Assembly (NCBI GenBank): GCA_905182995.1
Contig: CAJJDP010000129.1
Location: 289,205-353,204 of the forward strand
Direction of reading: 5' to 3'
DNA: 64,000 nucleotides
Origin: Paramecium octaurelia
Taxonomy: Eukaryota; Ciliophora; Oligohymenophorea; Peniculida; Parameciidae
The position numbers and the translations under genes are program-made. Positions 48,501 through 60,529 of this stretch are shown here, piece after piece (position 1 is the stretch's first letter; every line of letters starts with the position of its first letter). The notes below the pieces were generated by a model. That model did no database searches, was not told the origin of the DNA, and worked only from the letters and a program-made list of their open reading frames with translations.

Positions 48501-51500
48501 TCATCAAAACCTAAGTTTAAATTAGAATTTGGAAATTTCAAATAAAAGTCTAATTAAGGTTTGGTGATTTATTTTGCTGCAAATTGATTATTATAATTAA
48601 TTATTGTATATCTGGTAACAATAAACGTCTCAACTGGTTGGAATAAATCGTATTTAATCTTTAATAATTCTAAGTCATTTAAGTTCAAGCTTAGTAAATT
48701 TATACAATCAATGAAAGTCAATAAGATCTGGAGAAAAAATAACAGTTGATGTAATGCTAACACCACTATTAGCATTTTCTCTGTTTTAACTAAGTTATTT
48801 TTGTGTCGTATTTTTTCAAACAATGAATATTTCTGATATAATTTCATTTCATAATTTTATTTTATGTCTTTGTCAAATGTTGAGCTTTTAGCATTTTAAT
48901 TAATAAATCTTTCTATAGAGTTTTCCTCATATTTCTATGTTGATTGTCCTATCCTTTTCATTCCATCTGTTCTTGTATCATCATATTTTATTAAAGTCTA
49001 GGTCTAATCATACCTGACGGTGTTCAACATGTCCTATTTCTAGGCAAAATTACATTCCTAATCTATTGGATCATATGGAACTGCTATGTTTACTTATTCT
49101 TCTACTTCATCAAAACAATTAACGGATAATTTTTATAACGTTTTCATTGAATTGGGAAATATTATGGTTTTGTTTATACATTTTATATAGCTGAATCTTA
49201 TCTTATGATAATTGTATGTGGATTTTTCAATTAAACACAAGGATATAAATGTGTTCAATCTTGAATTATCAGACCAGAAATCGGCAAGGATACAGGGATG
49301 AGGTTTTTTGTTATTTTCTCTTCCATTTAAGACTTAATGAGATTAAAGTAAGGAGAAATTTGGTAATTTCACTTCAATGTATTATGGTTATGATATTTGA
49401 GAAATAGTCCTAAATTATGGAATAAGTAATTCAATATCAACTCCAAGAATTTAATTCGCATCTTTAGATTCTAAATTAATTTAATCCAAGAACCCTTAAC
49501 TAAAGCTACTTACCTTAGATTTATTATTAGTAATTAGTATTATTTATTCATCATCCAAAAGAGTTCCTATTGATATTGCATGGAAAGTGTTATCCTAGAT
49601 AATCACATCATTCATCAAAATCATAGGTTTTATCATTAAGTTATCTTAATATATGGTTTAAGTCGCTTTTTGGAAAAAATTAGATTTTCCTGTTCTGATA
49701 AATTCTCGAACCATAACTTAGTGATGCTCCTAAATACCCTTAGGGACCATTTCCATAATATTTTAAATATTGTCACCAATTTTCTCATAAAAATTTGAAG
49801 ACACTTTTAAAACATTCTAGTTCTCTAAGTTACTAATCAAATAGATTGATTTATAGGATAAAAAATCTTGGTTTATGGTCAGGATTTTTGTATAAATAAA
49901 TTCATCAGGAAATGAAGATTAATTCAGAATTCGTATAGCAAGCAAGATATCGTTGCATAATTCAGCGTAGCCAAAAGATAAGCATCTTTAGTATCTGACT
50001 AGAGGATATTATTTGTAGCTAGTTTCAATTTATTAGATGGTTTCTTCGAATAGTTCCACTATTTCATCTGCTTATTTTTGTATATCGCTTTTTCTTTAAT
50101 TGCTTAAGCATATCTGATGGAAGTCTACTTTCTTTTGACAGCAATGAATTAATTTTTCTGAACATTGAATGCTTTAAGTTTCAACCGAGATTAAGCTATC
50201 AATCAGGATATTATTTAACTAAATTGAATTATTAGTCAGCATTTGATTCCTTAATTCATTCAAAACTACCTATTTCATTATTTTCGATTTCGCATTAGAA
50301 ATAATAGATTATTTTTCATGTTTACCTAATTAATACTAATAAGCCGTAAAATATTCTTGTAATAGTAGCAATAAAGATAAATGTAATTATTTTTCAGGAG
50401 CCTCAATATATATAAATAGATTACATGATCAAATAATTTATACAATTGCAATTGAAATTATTAATTATGCAATTTTGTTTATTCTGTTTTAGTAAGGTTG
50501 TAAGTCTAGGTTTATTAAAGAGAATATTAAAAATACATAGATTTTAAGTCAAATTACTACAAATGATGAGTAAAAAAATAATGGATAAATATGAACTTCT
50601 AATTTAGAAAAGTAAATTAATTACAAAGCAATCTTGCCCTAAAAAAATATGCAAATTTTAGGCAAAAAGGCCAAGTAATAATAAATAATATTTATGGTTC
50701 ATAACCATTTGTATTTCCAGTATTATTGAATACAAGGAATGATAAACAATATATCATAGTGTTGATATGAGTAAAAAATTATATAAATAAAAGATTTGTA
50801 TTGACTTAGGGCATGTTTAACAATATATTTATATTGTTAAAGGCACATATGAGAGTTGACAGTACAACTTAAACATTTCTAAACTCTTCTTAGGATGGAT
50901 CAATTGAAAATATAGCAATCTAAGTCAAATTTAATAACTATTAAATGTAAATGAAAATTGAATCATTCTAATTATTAAAGCTATAATATTTAAACTCTAT
51001 ACTCACTTTTGTTATAATCAAACGTTGGATAAGTAACAATATAAAAAAACTCGTCACAATATAAGAAAGTAATTATTGTTTCATTAAAGTTAACTCAAGA
51101 ATTATATTTATAAGCCAAACATCTAGAATTTAATTGATATGAAAATTCACTATTTAAAACACTCTTAAAAATTAGTATTAATTTTATTATTGTTCTTGGA
51201 ATATTTGTAAACAATAATTTACAACTAAAATTCCAAACAGAGCATATATTCCATAATCAATGTATGAAAAGAATGAGGAATCCTAGCTTAAAAATAAATA
51301 TGGTCTTGCAAATTTAGCAATTATTATAACAAAATAATTTTCTTAACTCTAGCTAATCTGAGGTAATGCGGCATATGAAAAAGGCAAAAGCGATCCCATC
51401 AAACCAATCAAATACAAAGCCATTTTGCTGATCTCATATTGTGAGTCATTATAGATAATATTAGTGATGAAATTAAAGGCTAATTTCAGAACTATATTTT

Positions 51501-51507
51501 TTTCCAT
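45597..51507 (-). CDS. Large multi-TM protein with PAS-like sensor domain (TmcB-like), paralogue 2 (assembly-disrupted)
   Basis: Paralogue of the gene at 34571-39237 on the opposite strand. The N-terminus (MEKNIVLKLAFNFITN) begins at 51507 with about 8 TM helices, then SLLLLQEYFTAYQYQLGKHE, CQKK helical block, PAS-like domain (NVLKVSSNFYEKIGDN, REFIRTGKSNFFQKA), linker, C-terminal TM segments (MLIVVLALHQLLFFLQ, LFQPVETFIVTRYTIINY) and the end RQYYLSKRYLYLVPQ. It matches paralogue 1 collinearly from end to end. At least one intron (23 nt, ending GAG) near 50425. The coding span includes a single N at 47220 and a 1403-bp direct repeat; removing one copy plus N (1404 nt) gives about 4.5 kb, close to paralogue 1. 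The duplication is therefore probably artificial. Confidence 0.75.
45817..47219. repeat. 1403-bp direct repeat, copy A (left of gap N)
   Basis: Begins with TTAAATATACTCCGTTG and ends with GGTAACAATA immediately before N at 47220. The same sequence begins again at 47221. Lengths agree and start, middle and end positions I compared are identical. Confidence 0.92.
47220..47220. other. Assembly gap marker (single N)
   Basis: One N between two direct copies of the same 1403-bp sequence, consistent with contigs joined without merging their overlap. Confidence 0.9.
47221..48623. repeat. 1403-bp direct repeat, copy B (right of gap N)
   Basis: Second copy of 45817-47219. After it, sequence continues into unique coding DNA of the TmcB-like paralogue (AACGTCTCAACTGG...), while copy A ends abruptly at N. 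Confidence 0.92.
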
Positions 51508-52849
51508 TATTAATATTGATTATTAATTAATATTGAAATATCTAATCTTAGAATGAAAGAATAAAGTCTTAGGGACCTTCGTTTTACAACAATTTCGATA
51601 CCTTTTCTAAACACTTAAACATATAAAAAAGTAGAAAAATTATATTAAAAATAAAAATCAAGGAAATATCAATAAGTATATGAAGTAAATTAATGTAATG
51701 AAATGTAGAATATTCTTTAAAGTCTGTAAATGGATAGAAAATTTATTCTTCAACAAATATATGTCTTTTAAATTTTTCTTCTATTGTATTTTATCTGACA
51801 ATAAATGAGAAAATTTTCATTTAGTATAAGTTTAGGTATGATCAGTATAAGTTCATAATCTTCATTATTAAATGATTAGATTTCAAATTCTAGTTCAGTT
51901 TATAAAACATCCTGTTTTGAAAATAAGGTTTTGATTATTAAAAACCCTACATTTTATAGTGTTTTTTTCTTATAAAAAATAAAACATTTGCATTTTGGGC
52001 ATTTTTCATTAATTCAATCTTAGTTGTTAGACTGGATGTTTGGAAGCAAATCTTAAATTCATAAGAAGTTAATATTAGCTCTGTTATTCATAAATCAAAG
52101 TTAATTAATCTACTTAAAATACAGTTTCATCTTTTCTAGAGAGAGTGAGATAAACAAATGTATGAGATTGTAGAATATTTCTATTGTTTCCTATTTTTAA
52201 AGTTTTATTATTTTCTTTAATACAAAAAGGTTTTAAAAAGCTTAAATGGATTTGGGTAATAATTTTCTAACATCTTGAATATATTTTCAGTTACAAATCT
52301 CTTTTGGCTTCATTCGATATTCGTATATATTTATTAAGAGCAATATTTTACACATAATTAAGTATCATAGCATCCAGAAGTGATTTAATTTTTGTAGTAG
52401 GTATTTTAAAATATTTAGTTCAAAAAAGCACACAAATATATCTAATTTTCTTATGTTGTAAAAACAATCACCATAATATAGTAGCAGATGGATTTTATAT
52501 TATGGTCGAGTACTTTTTTATTTAAAGAATTAAGTTCCTCATTTTTGTTTATTGGATAGAAATGGATAGTCTTGGAGAACTCAATAAATCTAAAAGAAAG
52601 GAGTTTCAGTTGTCTGTTGATAAAGTTTGCTTTTGATTTGAGGAACTAGAATTCTTTTTCTCTTTTTAACAATAAATTATACAAATGATCTTTTTAAATA
52701 GTGTATCAATTAGTTTTTATAATATAATAATTTTGTTTGTAATGGTCATATTCATTTTAAAGAATAATTATTAATTTGAAATCTTTTTGAATATATGAAA
52801 AGATTGTTTATATCTACTCAATTTGGGATTTTTTATAAATATAAAATTT
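51508..52849. other. AT-rich region, no intact gene
   Basis: About 1.3 kb of low-G+C sequence upstream of TmcB-like paralogue 2. On the minus strand around 52000-52300 there are broken code-6 readings (for example a C-P-x-C stretch and VYLTLSRKDETVFQVDQ) that may be a decayed gene, but none can be joined into a credible ORF. Confidence 0.45.
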
Positions 52850-54074
52850 AAATTGATTTATAACAAATAATGTTTTTATGAGTAACTGTTTAAGATTAAC
52901 TTATATTACTCATAAAATAATTTGAAAAGTAAATATATAAATAATTTTTATAGAAAATTTGTTGAAGAATATATAATAAAATAAATATAATATTTTATAT
53001 TGTGAATATAATTTAGTACCCATTTAGGTGATTTGACTATAAATGAGAGTATTATTGGTTTAAATTTTATTAAAGGCAAAAACTCTTACAATTATTTAGA
53101 AATTGTTTACTTTGAATACTCATTAATTAAGAATTCCTTTTTCAGAATTCGTGACCATGAGTCTAGCTTATCAATATTTTTAATTTATAAACAATTTTTG
53201 GCTTTGTCCAATTTTAGAATTAACCTTCCATAAAATTTGAGGTTTTTATAATCAAACTAATTTATCCTTTTAATTATTTAACTATAAAATAGTATATTTG
53301 GAATCGATTAACTCTCAATAAGAAAAAAAAGTTCTACGCTTATACTAACCCCATTCTTATCTGAATACGCAACATTCATAGTATTTACAAAAAAAATGGC
53401 TTTATTTTTAAAATTAATTTATTTAATTCTATTAAGGCGCATTTTAAACTCTAATAATTATTTCAGTTTTTCTTATAATATTTTGAAAATGTAAGAGTTA
53501 CTAAATCCTCAATACCTTTATTAAACATGTAACTAGGAGCTTACAAATATTAATGAGAGTTAACTATTTTAAATATAACTTCAGGAATCCAATTTATTAA
53601 GCCATAAGGCAAGAAATTATTTAGAATAAAATAGAAGCCCAATTAAAAGGAATTAAAAAGAAATAATTAAAAAGACTATAAGAAAATATCCAAAACAATA
53701 ATTATAAGTAGAATAACAATTATTACACAAAGAAGATTACATCTAAAATACATCAGAGAATATCTAAATTGTAATAAACTAAACAATGGTATCATAATTT
53801 ATTCGTGCAAAATCAATTTAATAATAAATAAAAATCTTAAGCTAAGAAATCCAAAAATTAGATAATATTAATAATATTACCAATGAATAAAAGTAGTATT
53901 ATAAAGATTTATATTAATAATAATTATTTGTAAAATTAAAAGAATAAGGTGAAACCAAATCAATTCCTCATGTAAGATAGAATATTGAAGCTTCAAATTA
54001 TGAATTGATGCTTTATGTTTTAAAAGAATAACTTTTAAGAGATTAAAATAGGGAATTATTAATAACTACCAAAT
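52850..54074. repeat. 1225-bp direct repeat, copy A (left of gap N)
   Basis: Starts AAATTGATTTATAACAAA and ends ACTACCAAAT just before N at 54075; the identical start recurs at 54076. Equal length and matching ends indicate an unmerged contig overlap. Confidence 0.92.
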
Positions 54075-54075
54075 N
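54075..54075. other. Assembly gap marker (single N)
   Basis: Single N separating the two 1225-bp copies. Confidence 0.9.
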
Positions 54076-55300
54076 AAATTGATTTATAACAAATAATGTT
54101 TTTATGAGTAACTGTTTAAGATTAACTTATATTACTCATAAAATAATTTGAAAAGTAAATATATAAATAATTTTTATAGAAAATTTGTTGAAGAATATAT
54201 AATAAAATAAATATAATATTTTATATTGTGAATATAATTTAGTACCCATTTAGGTGATTTGACTATAAATGAGAGTATTATTGGTTTAAATTTTATTAAA
54301 GGCAAAAACTCTTACAATTATTTAGAAATTGTTTACTTTGAATACTCATTAATTAAGAATTCCTTTTTCAGAATTCGTGACCATGAGTCTAGCTTATCAA
54401 TATTTTTAATTTATAAACAATTTTTGGCTTTGTCCAATTTTAGAATTAACCTTCCATAAAATTTGAGGTTTTTATAATCAAACTAATTTATCCTTTTAAT
54501 TATTTAACTATAAAATAGTATATTTGGAATCGATTAACTCTCAATAAGAAAAAAAAGTTCTACGCTTATACTAACCCCATTCTTATCTGAATACGCAACA
54601 TTCATAGTATTTACAAAAAAAATGGCTTTATTTTTAAAATTAATTTATTTAATTCTATTAAGGCGCATTTTAAACTCTAATAATTATTTCAGTTTTTCTT
54701 ATAATATTTTGAAAATGTAAGAGTTACTAAATCCTCAATACCTTTATTAAACATGTAACTAGGAGCTTACAAATATTAATGAGAGTTAACTATTTTAAAT
54801 ATAACTTCAGGAATCCAATTTATTAAGCCATAAGGCAAGAAATTATTTAGAATAAAATAGAAGCCCAATTAAAAGGAATTAAAAAGAAATAATTAAAAAG
54901 ACTATAAGAAAATATCCAAAACAATAATTATAAGTAGAATAACAATTATTACACAAAGAAGATTACATCTAAAATACATCAGAGAATATCTAAATTGTAA
55001 TAAACTAAACAATGGTATCATAATTTATTCGTGCAAAATCAATTTAATAATAAATAAAAATCTTAAGCTAAGAAATCCAAAAATTAGATAATATTAATAA
55101 TATTACCAATGAATAAAAGTAGTATTATAAAGATTTATATTAATAATAATTATTTGTAAAATTAAAAGAATAAGGTGAAACCAAATCAATTCCTCATGTA
55201 AGATAGAATATTGAAGCTTCAAATTATGAATTGATGCTTTATGTTTTAAAAGAATAACTTTTAAGAGATTAAAATAGGGAATTATTAATAACTACCAAAT
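54076..55300. repeat. 1225-bp direct repeat, copy B (right of gap N)
   Basis: Second copy of 52850-54074, which continues into unique sequence of the PARP-like relic at 55301. Confidence 0.92.
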
Positions 55301-56213
55301 AGTATTCAATTGGATTTAGCTCAATTGCAGGAGCATTTGCCTAAGATTAATATTATCTCAAAGTTAGGAACACAAATCTTGACTTCGATAAAATTGTAAA
55401 TGATAAGCAATTATTAAAACAGCATTTATTAGAATTTAAGAAAAAACTATCAAACTCACTTAATATTACTTCTGATTAAGTTGAAATTTTAGGAGTATCT
55501 AAAGGAAGCTTTGAGATTTATTTTAAGATTCAAGGAAATAATACAGATGTTATTTAATAACAAATATAAAATAATATGTATGCTTAAAAATTTTTGCAAG
55601 AATATTCTAATGGAAAAATTGAATATTTACAATATTTTTTGATTAGTGCTCATAATAGAAGGGATTGACTCTTTCTACAAATGATTTTAATCCTTTATAC
55701 AATAAGAGTTGGGATGGTTATAATGAGAAAGTAGTGAGAGGATCTTCTTTTCATAAATATGATTATTATTATCCAAAAGGTTGCTAGGGATTTTGATTAA
55801 ACGTAAATAAATATGGAAATTAAGATTGGTTATAAAAAGATGGTAATCCTAATGAATGGAGAATTATGTATCATGGAACACAACAAAAATCTATATGTTC
55901 AATTGTGAAAAAAAATTTATAGCCTGGTTTTGCTTAATACTATGCTAATGATGAATGTCGAGATTAATTTGGAAATCAAGTTTATGTTGGATAAGGAATT
56001 TATTTTACTGATAAACTTTTAATCTCTACTCAATATTGCTAATACACTCCTATTTGTAATAAACAATTTGCAGTAATATTTATGTCAAGAGTATCTCCTA
56101 ACTATATCAGGCAAAGTAAATAAATGAAAGAAAATGGATATTTTCTTATAAATAAATCCCTACACATAAGACCTTATAGAATTCTCTTACATGAAAAAAA
56201 TGAAATGAATTGA
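54811..56213 (+). pseudogene. PARP-fold (ADP-ribosyltransferase-like) gene, probably broken
   Basis: The 5' part is a Gln/Lys-rich coiled-coil reading (KEDYIQNTSENIQIV ... NYELMLYVLKEQLLRDQNRE), open in code 6 from at least 54811. It continues through SIGFSSIAGAFAQDQYYLKV and a folded stretch until TGA near 55668. A different frame then resumes (LSTNDFNPLYNKSWDGYNE), hits an in-frame TGA near 55797, and continues to 56213. This last segment carries NEWRIMYHGTQQKSI, LQPGFAQYY and VGQGIYFTDKLLISTQYC, the His and Tyr motifs of the PARP/ART fold. No intron of plausible length removes either defect, so a pseudogene is likeliest; a sequencing error at the frameshift is possible. Part of the 5' end lies in the duplicated 1225 bp. 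Confidence 0.55.
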
Positions 56214-56289
56214 TAATTAATAAATAAAGTTTAAATTATTTGATATTTAAGCATATTCAAAAATGGTTATCAGCATTCTTCCTATCATC

Positions 56290-56800
56290 ATAATAAACTC
56301 ACAGATAATCTACTCTAATTTAATTTCCAAAAAATTATGTACTTATACAGTAATCTTTAATATGATCACCAATTTAATGCTAAACATCTGCTAATTTCAC
56401 TATATTCAATTAACATCTAGTTGAATTTCCATTATTCATTCCATTAAATCAAAATCTTGAATGTTTTACTGAATGAATATACATTAATACTTGCTAAATT
56501 TAATAAATCTTCACAAAGTAATTTTGGTGAAATTTAGTATTTTTTTTATGATTTTTTCCAATTAAATTCTTTACTTCATTATACTACATTAACTAACATT
56601 CAAACTTACAATAATTAAAAGTTAAAAATTCTTGATTACCAATAGTAAAATGGCTTCCATATTGATATTATGCAAAATGCTTTCTAGTTAGGAGATTAAT
56701 TTGATAAATTAAGGGTGTATATCTAATAAAGCTTTCAATGGCTTATTCATAATGTATGTTCTGTAATAGATGAGATAAAAACAGGAGAAATCAGATTAGC
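56290..56800 (-). pseudogene. Possible protein-kinase relic
   Basis: In different minus-strand frames, kinase-like fragments follow in the right order: FLTFNYCKFECQLMQYNEV, KIYQIQQVLMYIHSVKHSRF (αE-like helix and start of catalytic loop) and NIVKLADVQHQIGDHIKDY (position of DFG). Frameshifts and TGA codons break it. Resemblance is weak and the call is tentative. Confidence 0.3.
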
Positions 56801-57479
56801 ATAACCTTTGCAATTGTTTTTTAAAGCCTCTATGCTGATATGCTGATTTTAGATTGCAATAAAATATTTTATATTATTTTGAGTCTATTTTGAAAATCAT
56901 TATATTATTATATTTATTTAAATCTTTAATATTTATAAGAAGAATATGATTAAAGAATTAAACATTATTCTCAATAAAAAATGTCATGTTAATCCTGTCA
57001 ACAATAAGAAATCTTGCAGATTTAAATATTTTTCATTAAAAATTGAACTTCTAAACCGAAATAAAAATTGAACAAAAATACAAGGAATAAGAAAATCTCA
57101 TTGCATAACAATTAAACTAGTAATTATTTCGAGGAAAAGCTGATGTTAAGTTACTTCGATGGATTGTCTGAGAAAAAAGATTAATCGACTAAGAGTCTAA
57201 GTTAACATGGTTGATAATTTAATTGAAACCTAGTCGTAACTTCTACTCATTAGACCATAATTCAAAATTTGATGAAGTAGGTTGAAAATCTTTCTATTTT
57301 TAAAGTTTAATTATGTTATCTTTCATATGATAGTTTATTCCGGTAGATTTGGCCTATATTTGATTAGCAATTAATCAAAGATATTAAGATAGTAAATTTA
57401 ATTCAAAGTTTAATCAAAATAAAGTGCATTATAATTTTGAAGAATTTAATTTTTTGTATCCTTTATTTTGAATTTCGTT
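56801..57479. other. AT-rich region, nothing recognised
   Basis: About 680 bp of low-complexity AT-rich sequence between the kinase-like relic and the retrotransposon remnant. No ORF with coding character and no RNA gene were seen. Confidence 0.5.
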
Positions 57480-60400
57480 TTATTCATCTTGATATCTTTA
57501 CTTTTCTACATACTCCCCTGGAGGAATGACTGCAATTCTTCAAATTTAAGCCCAAATCTTATTCAATTATATGCTAATTATTAGCTTGCATTTATGAGTA
57601 TTGCATATTTTTCCTTGCTAGTAGTATACATCATTTAGGTTTTAAGGAACCTGGCTATACCTGTGAATTTTGATGTGTCGATTTTGTCTTTCTGGTTATC
57701 ATCTTTAGAGATTTTCTTTATAATTTTATGATATCATTCTTTGAAGTTTTTAAATCCATTTTAGAGCAGATCCATTTGAGTTAATTGGAGATATGATTAA
57801 TTCTTCCTTTTATTTACTAATCTAGTTAGATGTTGAAGCTTTATCTGATAGATTGATTCCAAGATATTTATAATTCATCAGGATTTAATACCCTATATAT
57901 TTCTGGGGATTTATTATCCAAAAAGAAATATTCTAAATTTTGCTTTATTTAATTTTAAGCTCCATAATCTACTTGTTTCCTCAAGTAAATAAATAAACTG
58001 GTCCGCAGCTTTGGCGTCTACAATAAAAACTAGATCATTGCATAAACACTAACATTCAGCTCCTGATTCAGTTTTGAAGATAAATCTTATAAGAAGGCAG
58101 CCAAGTAAATATTGAATAGTGATGGTGATAATGGGGATCCTTAAACGACTCCATTTTTAAATCACCATTTTTCTTTGATAGGGTCTTAATAATGAAGTAA
58201 TGAGTAAAAACATTTAGGAATCATAATTCGTTCAAGTGTAATACTTATTTTTCCTCCATAATCTAAAATAACTTGGTTTTGATAATAGTTCAATATACAT
58301 TTGAAAAATCTATAAAAATTACACAGTTTCTCTCCAATCACACTGCCTAAGACGGCAACCAATTTCTCTATAATTACTTATGTTCCTTTATTAGGTATGA
58401 AGCCATTTTGTTCATATTTTAGATGCGGCTCGCGAAATCTTAAATTTTCTTAAAATCTTAATTCTAAAAATTTGAATAATGGGCTAAGTATTGTGATAGG
58501 TCTATTTTGAGAGGATTTCTGGATATACCTTATTCAGTGGGACTACACAAGCTTGACCAATATATTTATTAATTAGCGAGTATTATCATTCCAAAGAGCT
58601 TTTTAACTGTTTAGTTTTTTTTCCTAATAAAAGTGTCTGATATACCATCTATAGTTATAGCTTTATTATTTGAGATTAGTTTTTGTAGCTGTTGAATCTC
58701 TTCATTTGATGTAAGGTGCAAATTAGTAAGGGTAAGGGCTGATATACACTTCTCTGCGAAATTCTGTCTCCTTCTCGTCGTACATTTTCTTCTTTATATG
58801 GATGAGTATGTGTATTAGCTTGATTATCCTTAAAGCATATAAAGATGCCAGCTTCCTTTTTTGAAGGATTAAGGGTGCCATTCTTTTTATATTTTGGAAG
58901 GCCTACTTGGAGTTTGGTTGATTAAATAATTTAGCCAATTTTCATAAGTTATTCTTCAAACGTTTATATTCTTTTAGCCTGATTTGGTAAAGTTACACGT
59001 ATCTTTTTAATTACTTGTCGCTTTCTTAGATTATATCTTACATAGTTGCATCATGCTTACAAATCATTACATTTTAATGTTACTTCTTAATTGAGGTTAT
59101 AAGCATTCGTCTTACTTCAGCTAATCCTATGTTCGTTCTAATTTTAAATTCCTTATAGAGTTAGTTGACAGCTAATTCTTGAATGAGCTAAGAGTTTAGT
59201 AAACAGGAGATTTTTCTCACTGTATGCTTGTCCTGAGTAAAAAATGGAATCTAAAGAGATTACACTACTTTTCTTGGATTGTTCTAGTGAATGTTAGGTC
59301 TGATTATTCCATAATGCTAGTCAAATTAATCGAACTGTACTATACCATAATTAAAATCTCCAGGTATAACCTTGTCCGAGATGTCAGAGAACTCAAGACA
59401 TGAGTGTATTCCTATAGCAACTCCTCCTTAGTGTTCAGACTTCCCTTCTTTATCAACAAAGGTGTATGAAGGAGAGTTTTGAATAGATTTTTATCGTGTC
59501 TCCTATAGACAAATAATATGCGATTAGTTTTCTTTGCAACTTGACTGGTACCTTACTTTATTGAACCAAAATTCCAACTTGTTATTCTAGGAGTGTGTTT
59601 AATTGTGTTATGGTGATTGAGGGAAACAATCAAATCATTTTTATTACTTGGTTTCCCTTAAGACAACTTCTAACTTACCTAGACTTGTCTATAAATCTAG
59701 CTGACTCACCCGTCAGCACTCATCCTTAAGCTTTATTATTCCTTCTTCTTTAACCAAAAGGTCGAAGCCTTTTGGATACTCTCTAAATTTTTTTCCTCTA
59801 TAGTAATGAGGTTATGGTTGAAAATTGCTTCCATAATTGCTCAACGGCCCATTAAATTACCTATATCCCCTCCATTAGTTATTAAATTATCCCCTCATGC
59901 ATCCTTTAATTGCCATAAGATTTTTCTGAATCCAAAAATCTCTTATCTATTATACGGTTGATAGTTTCTACCCTAATAGATTCTGACATTATTGGTGGAT
60001 CTTGTTTAATTTTTTCTACTTTTTAATTAATCCATTCTTTCTATAAGGACACACAATTTTATCATAATTATCTAACCCGAAATAAAAATAGTTTTTCTTG
60101 TTTGCATCATAGATAACAATATGTATTTTAGCACATATTGCTAAACACTTCACCTTAAGTACGATATTTATGACAGAACTCAGAAAGGTATTTTTCATCT
60201 CCTATCCATCCAAGTTGACAATTTCAGCTGCCACAATTTCCTTACTACCTTCTCTCGTTATTACAATACTCGTTATTCTTCCACAATTTCTAACTCATCT
60301 ATTCATCTTAGTCTTCTCTTAATATCATCCCAATATTTTCATATAACTCTTGAGTGTCTAATGCGTTGAATTTATTTTTATTCCATCTTACTAACCTTTC

Positions 60401-60520
60401 CGAATAATTATTAGATCCCACTATTTTTATTTTTCTCCACCATCTCTATACTTTCCAAGTTTATTCAATCGCTGCTATAAAACTAACAAAGATTATACTT
60501 ACTAATTTTTATTATTCTTT
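57480..60520 (-). mobile_element. Degraded non-LTR (LINE-type) retrotransposon
   Basis: Read on the minus strand, 5' to 3' (falling coordinates). An uncertain first segment lies at ~60500-59700. An AP-type endonuclease region at ~59450-59340 shows GGVAIGIHS and PGDFNYG. A connecting region with ISNNKAITIDGISDTF (RT region 0/1) lies near 58680-58620. Reverse transcriptase blocks follow: YEQNGFIPNKGTQ, VIFIDFSNVY (motif A, ~58325-58290), VVQGSPLSPSLFNIYL (motif B, ~58150-58098) and a YA-x-DLVFIVDA motif C broken by one missing base. Several frameshifts and TGA codons interrupt it even in code 6, so it is inactive. Such elements are usually germline-limited in ciliates, so an old copy retained in macronuclear-type DNA is unusual. 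Confidence 0.65.
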
Positions 60521-60529
60521 CACTATTTA

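Noticed and set aside
53033..54459. Two identical 66-aa ORFs that look like a conserved gene family
   Set aside because: They are the same ORF counted twice because of the 1225-bp repeat around the N at 54075; no family is recognised and the region is AT-rich.
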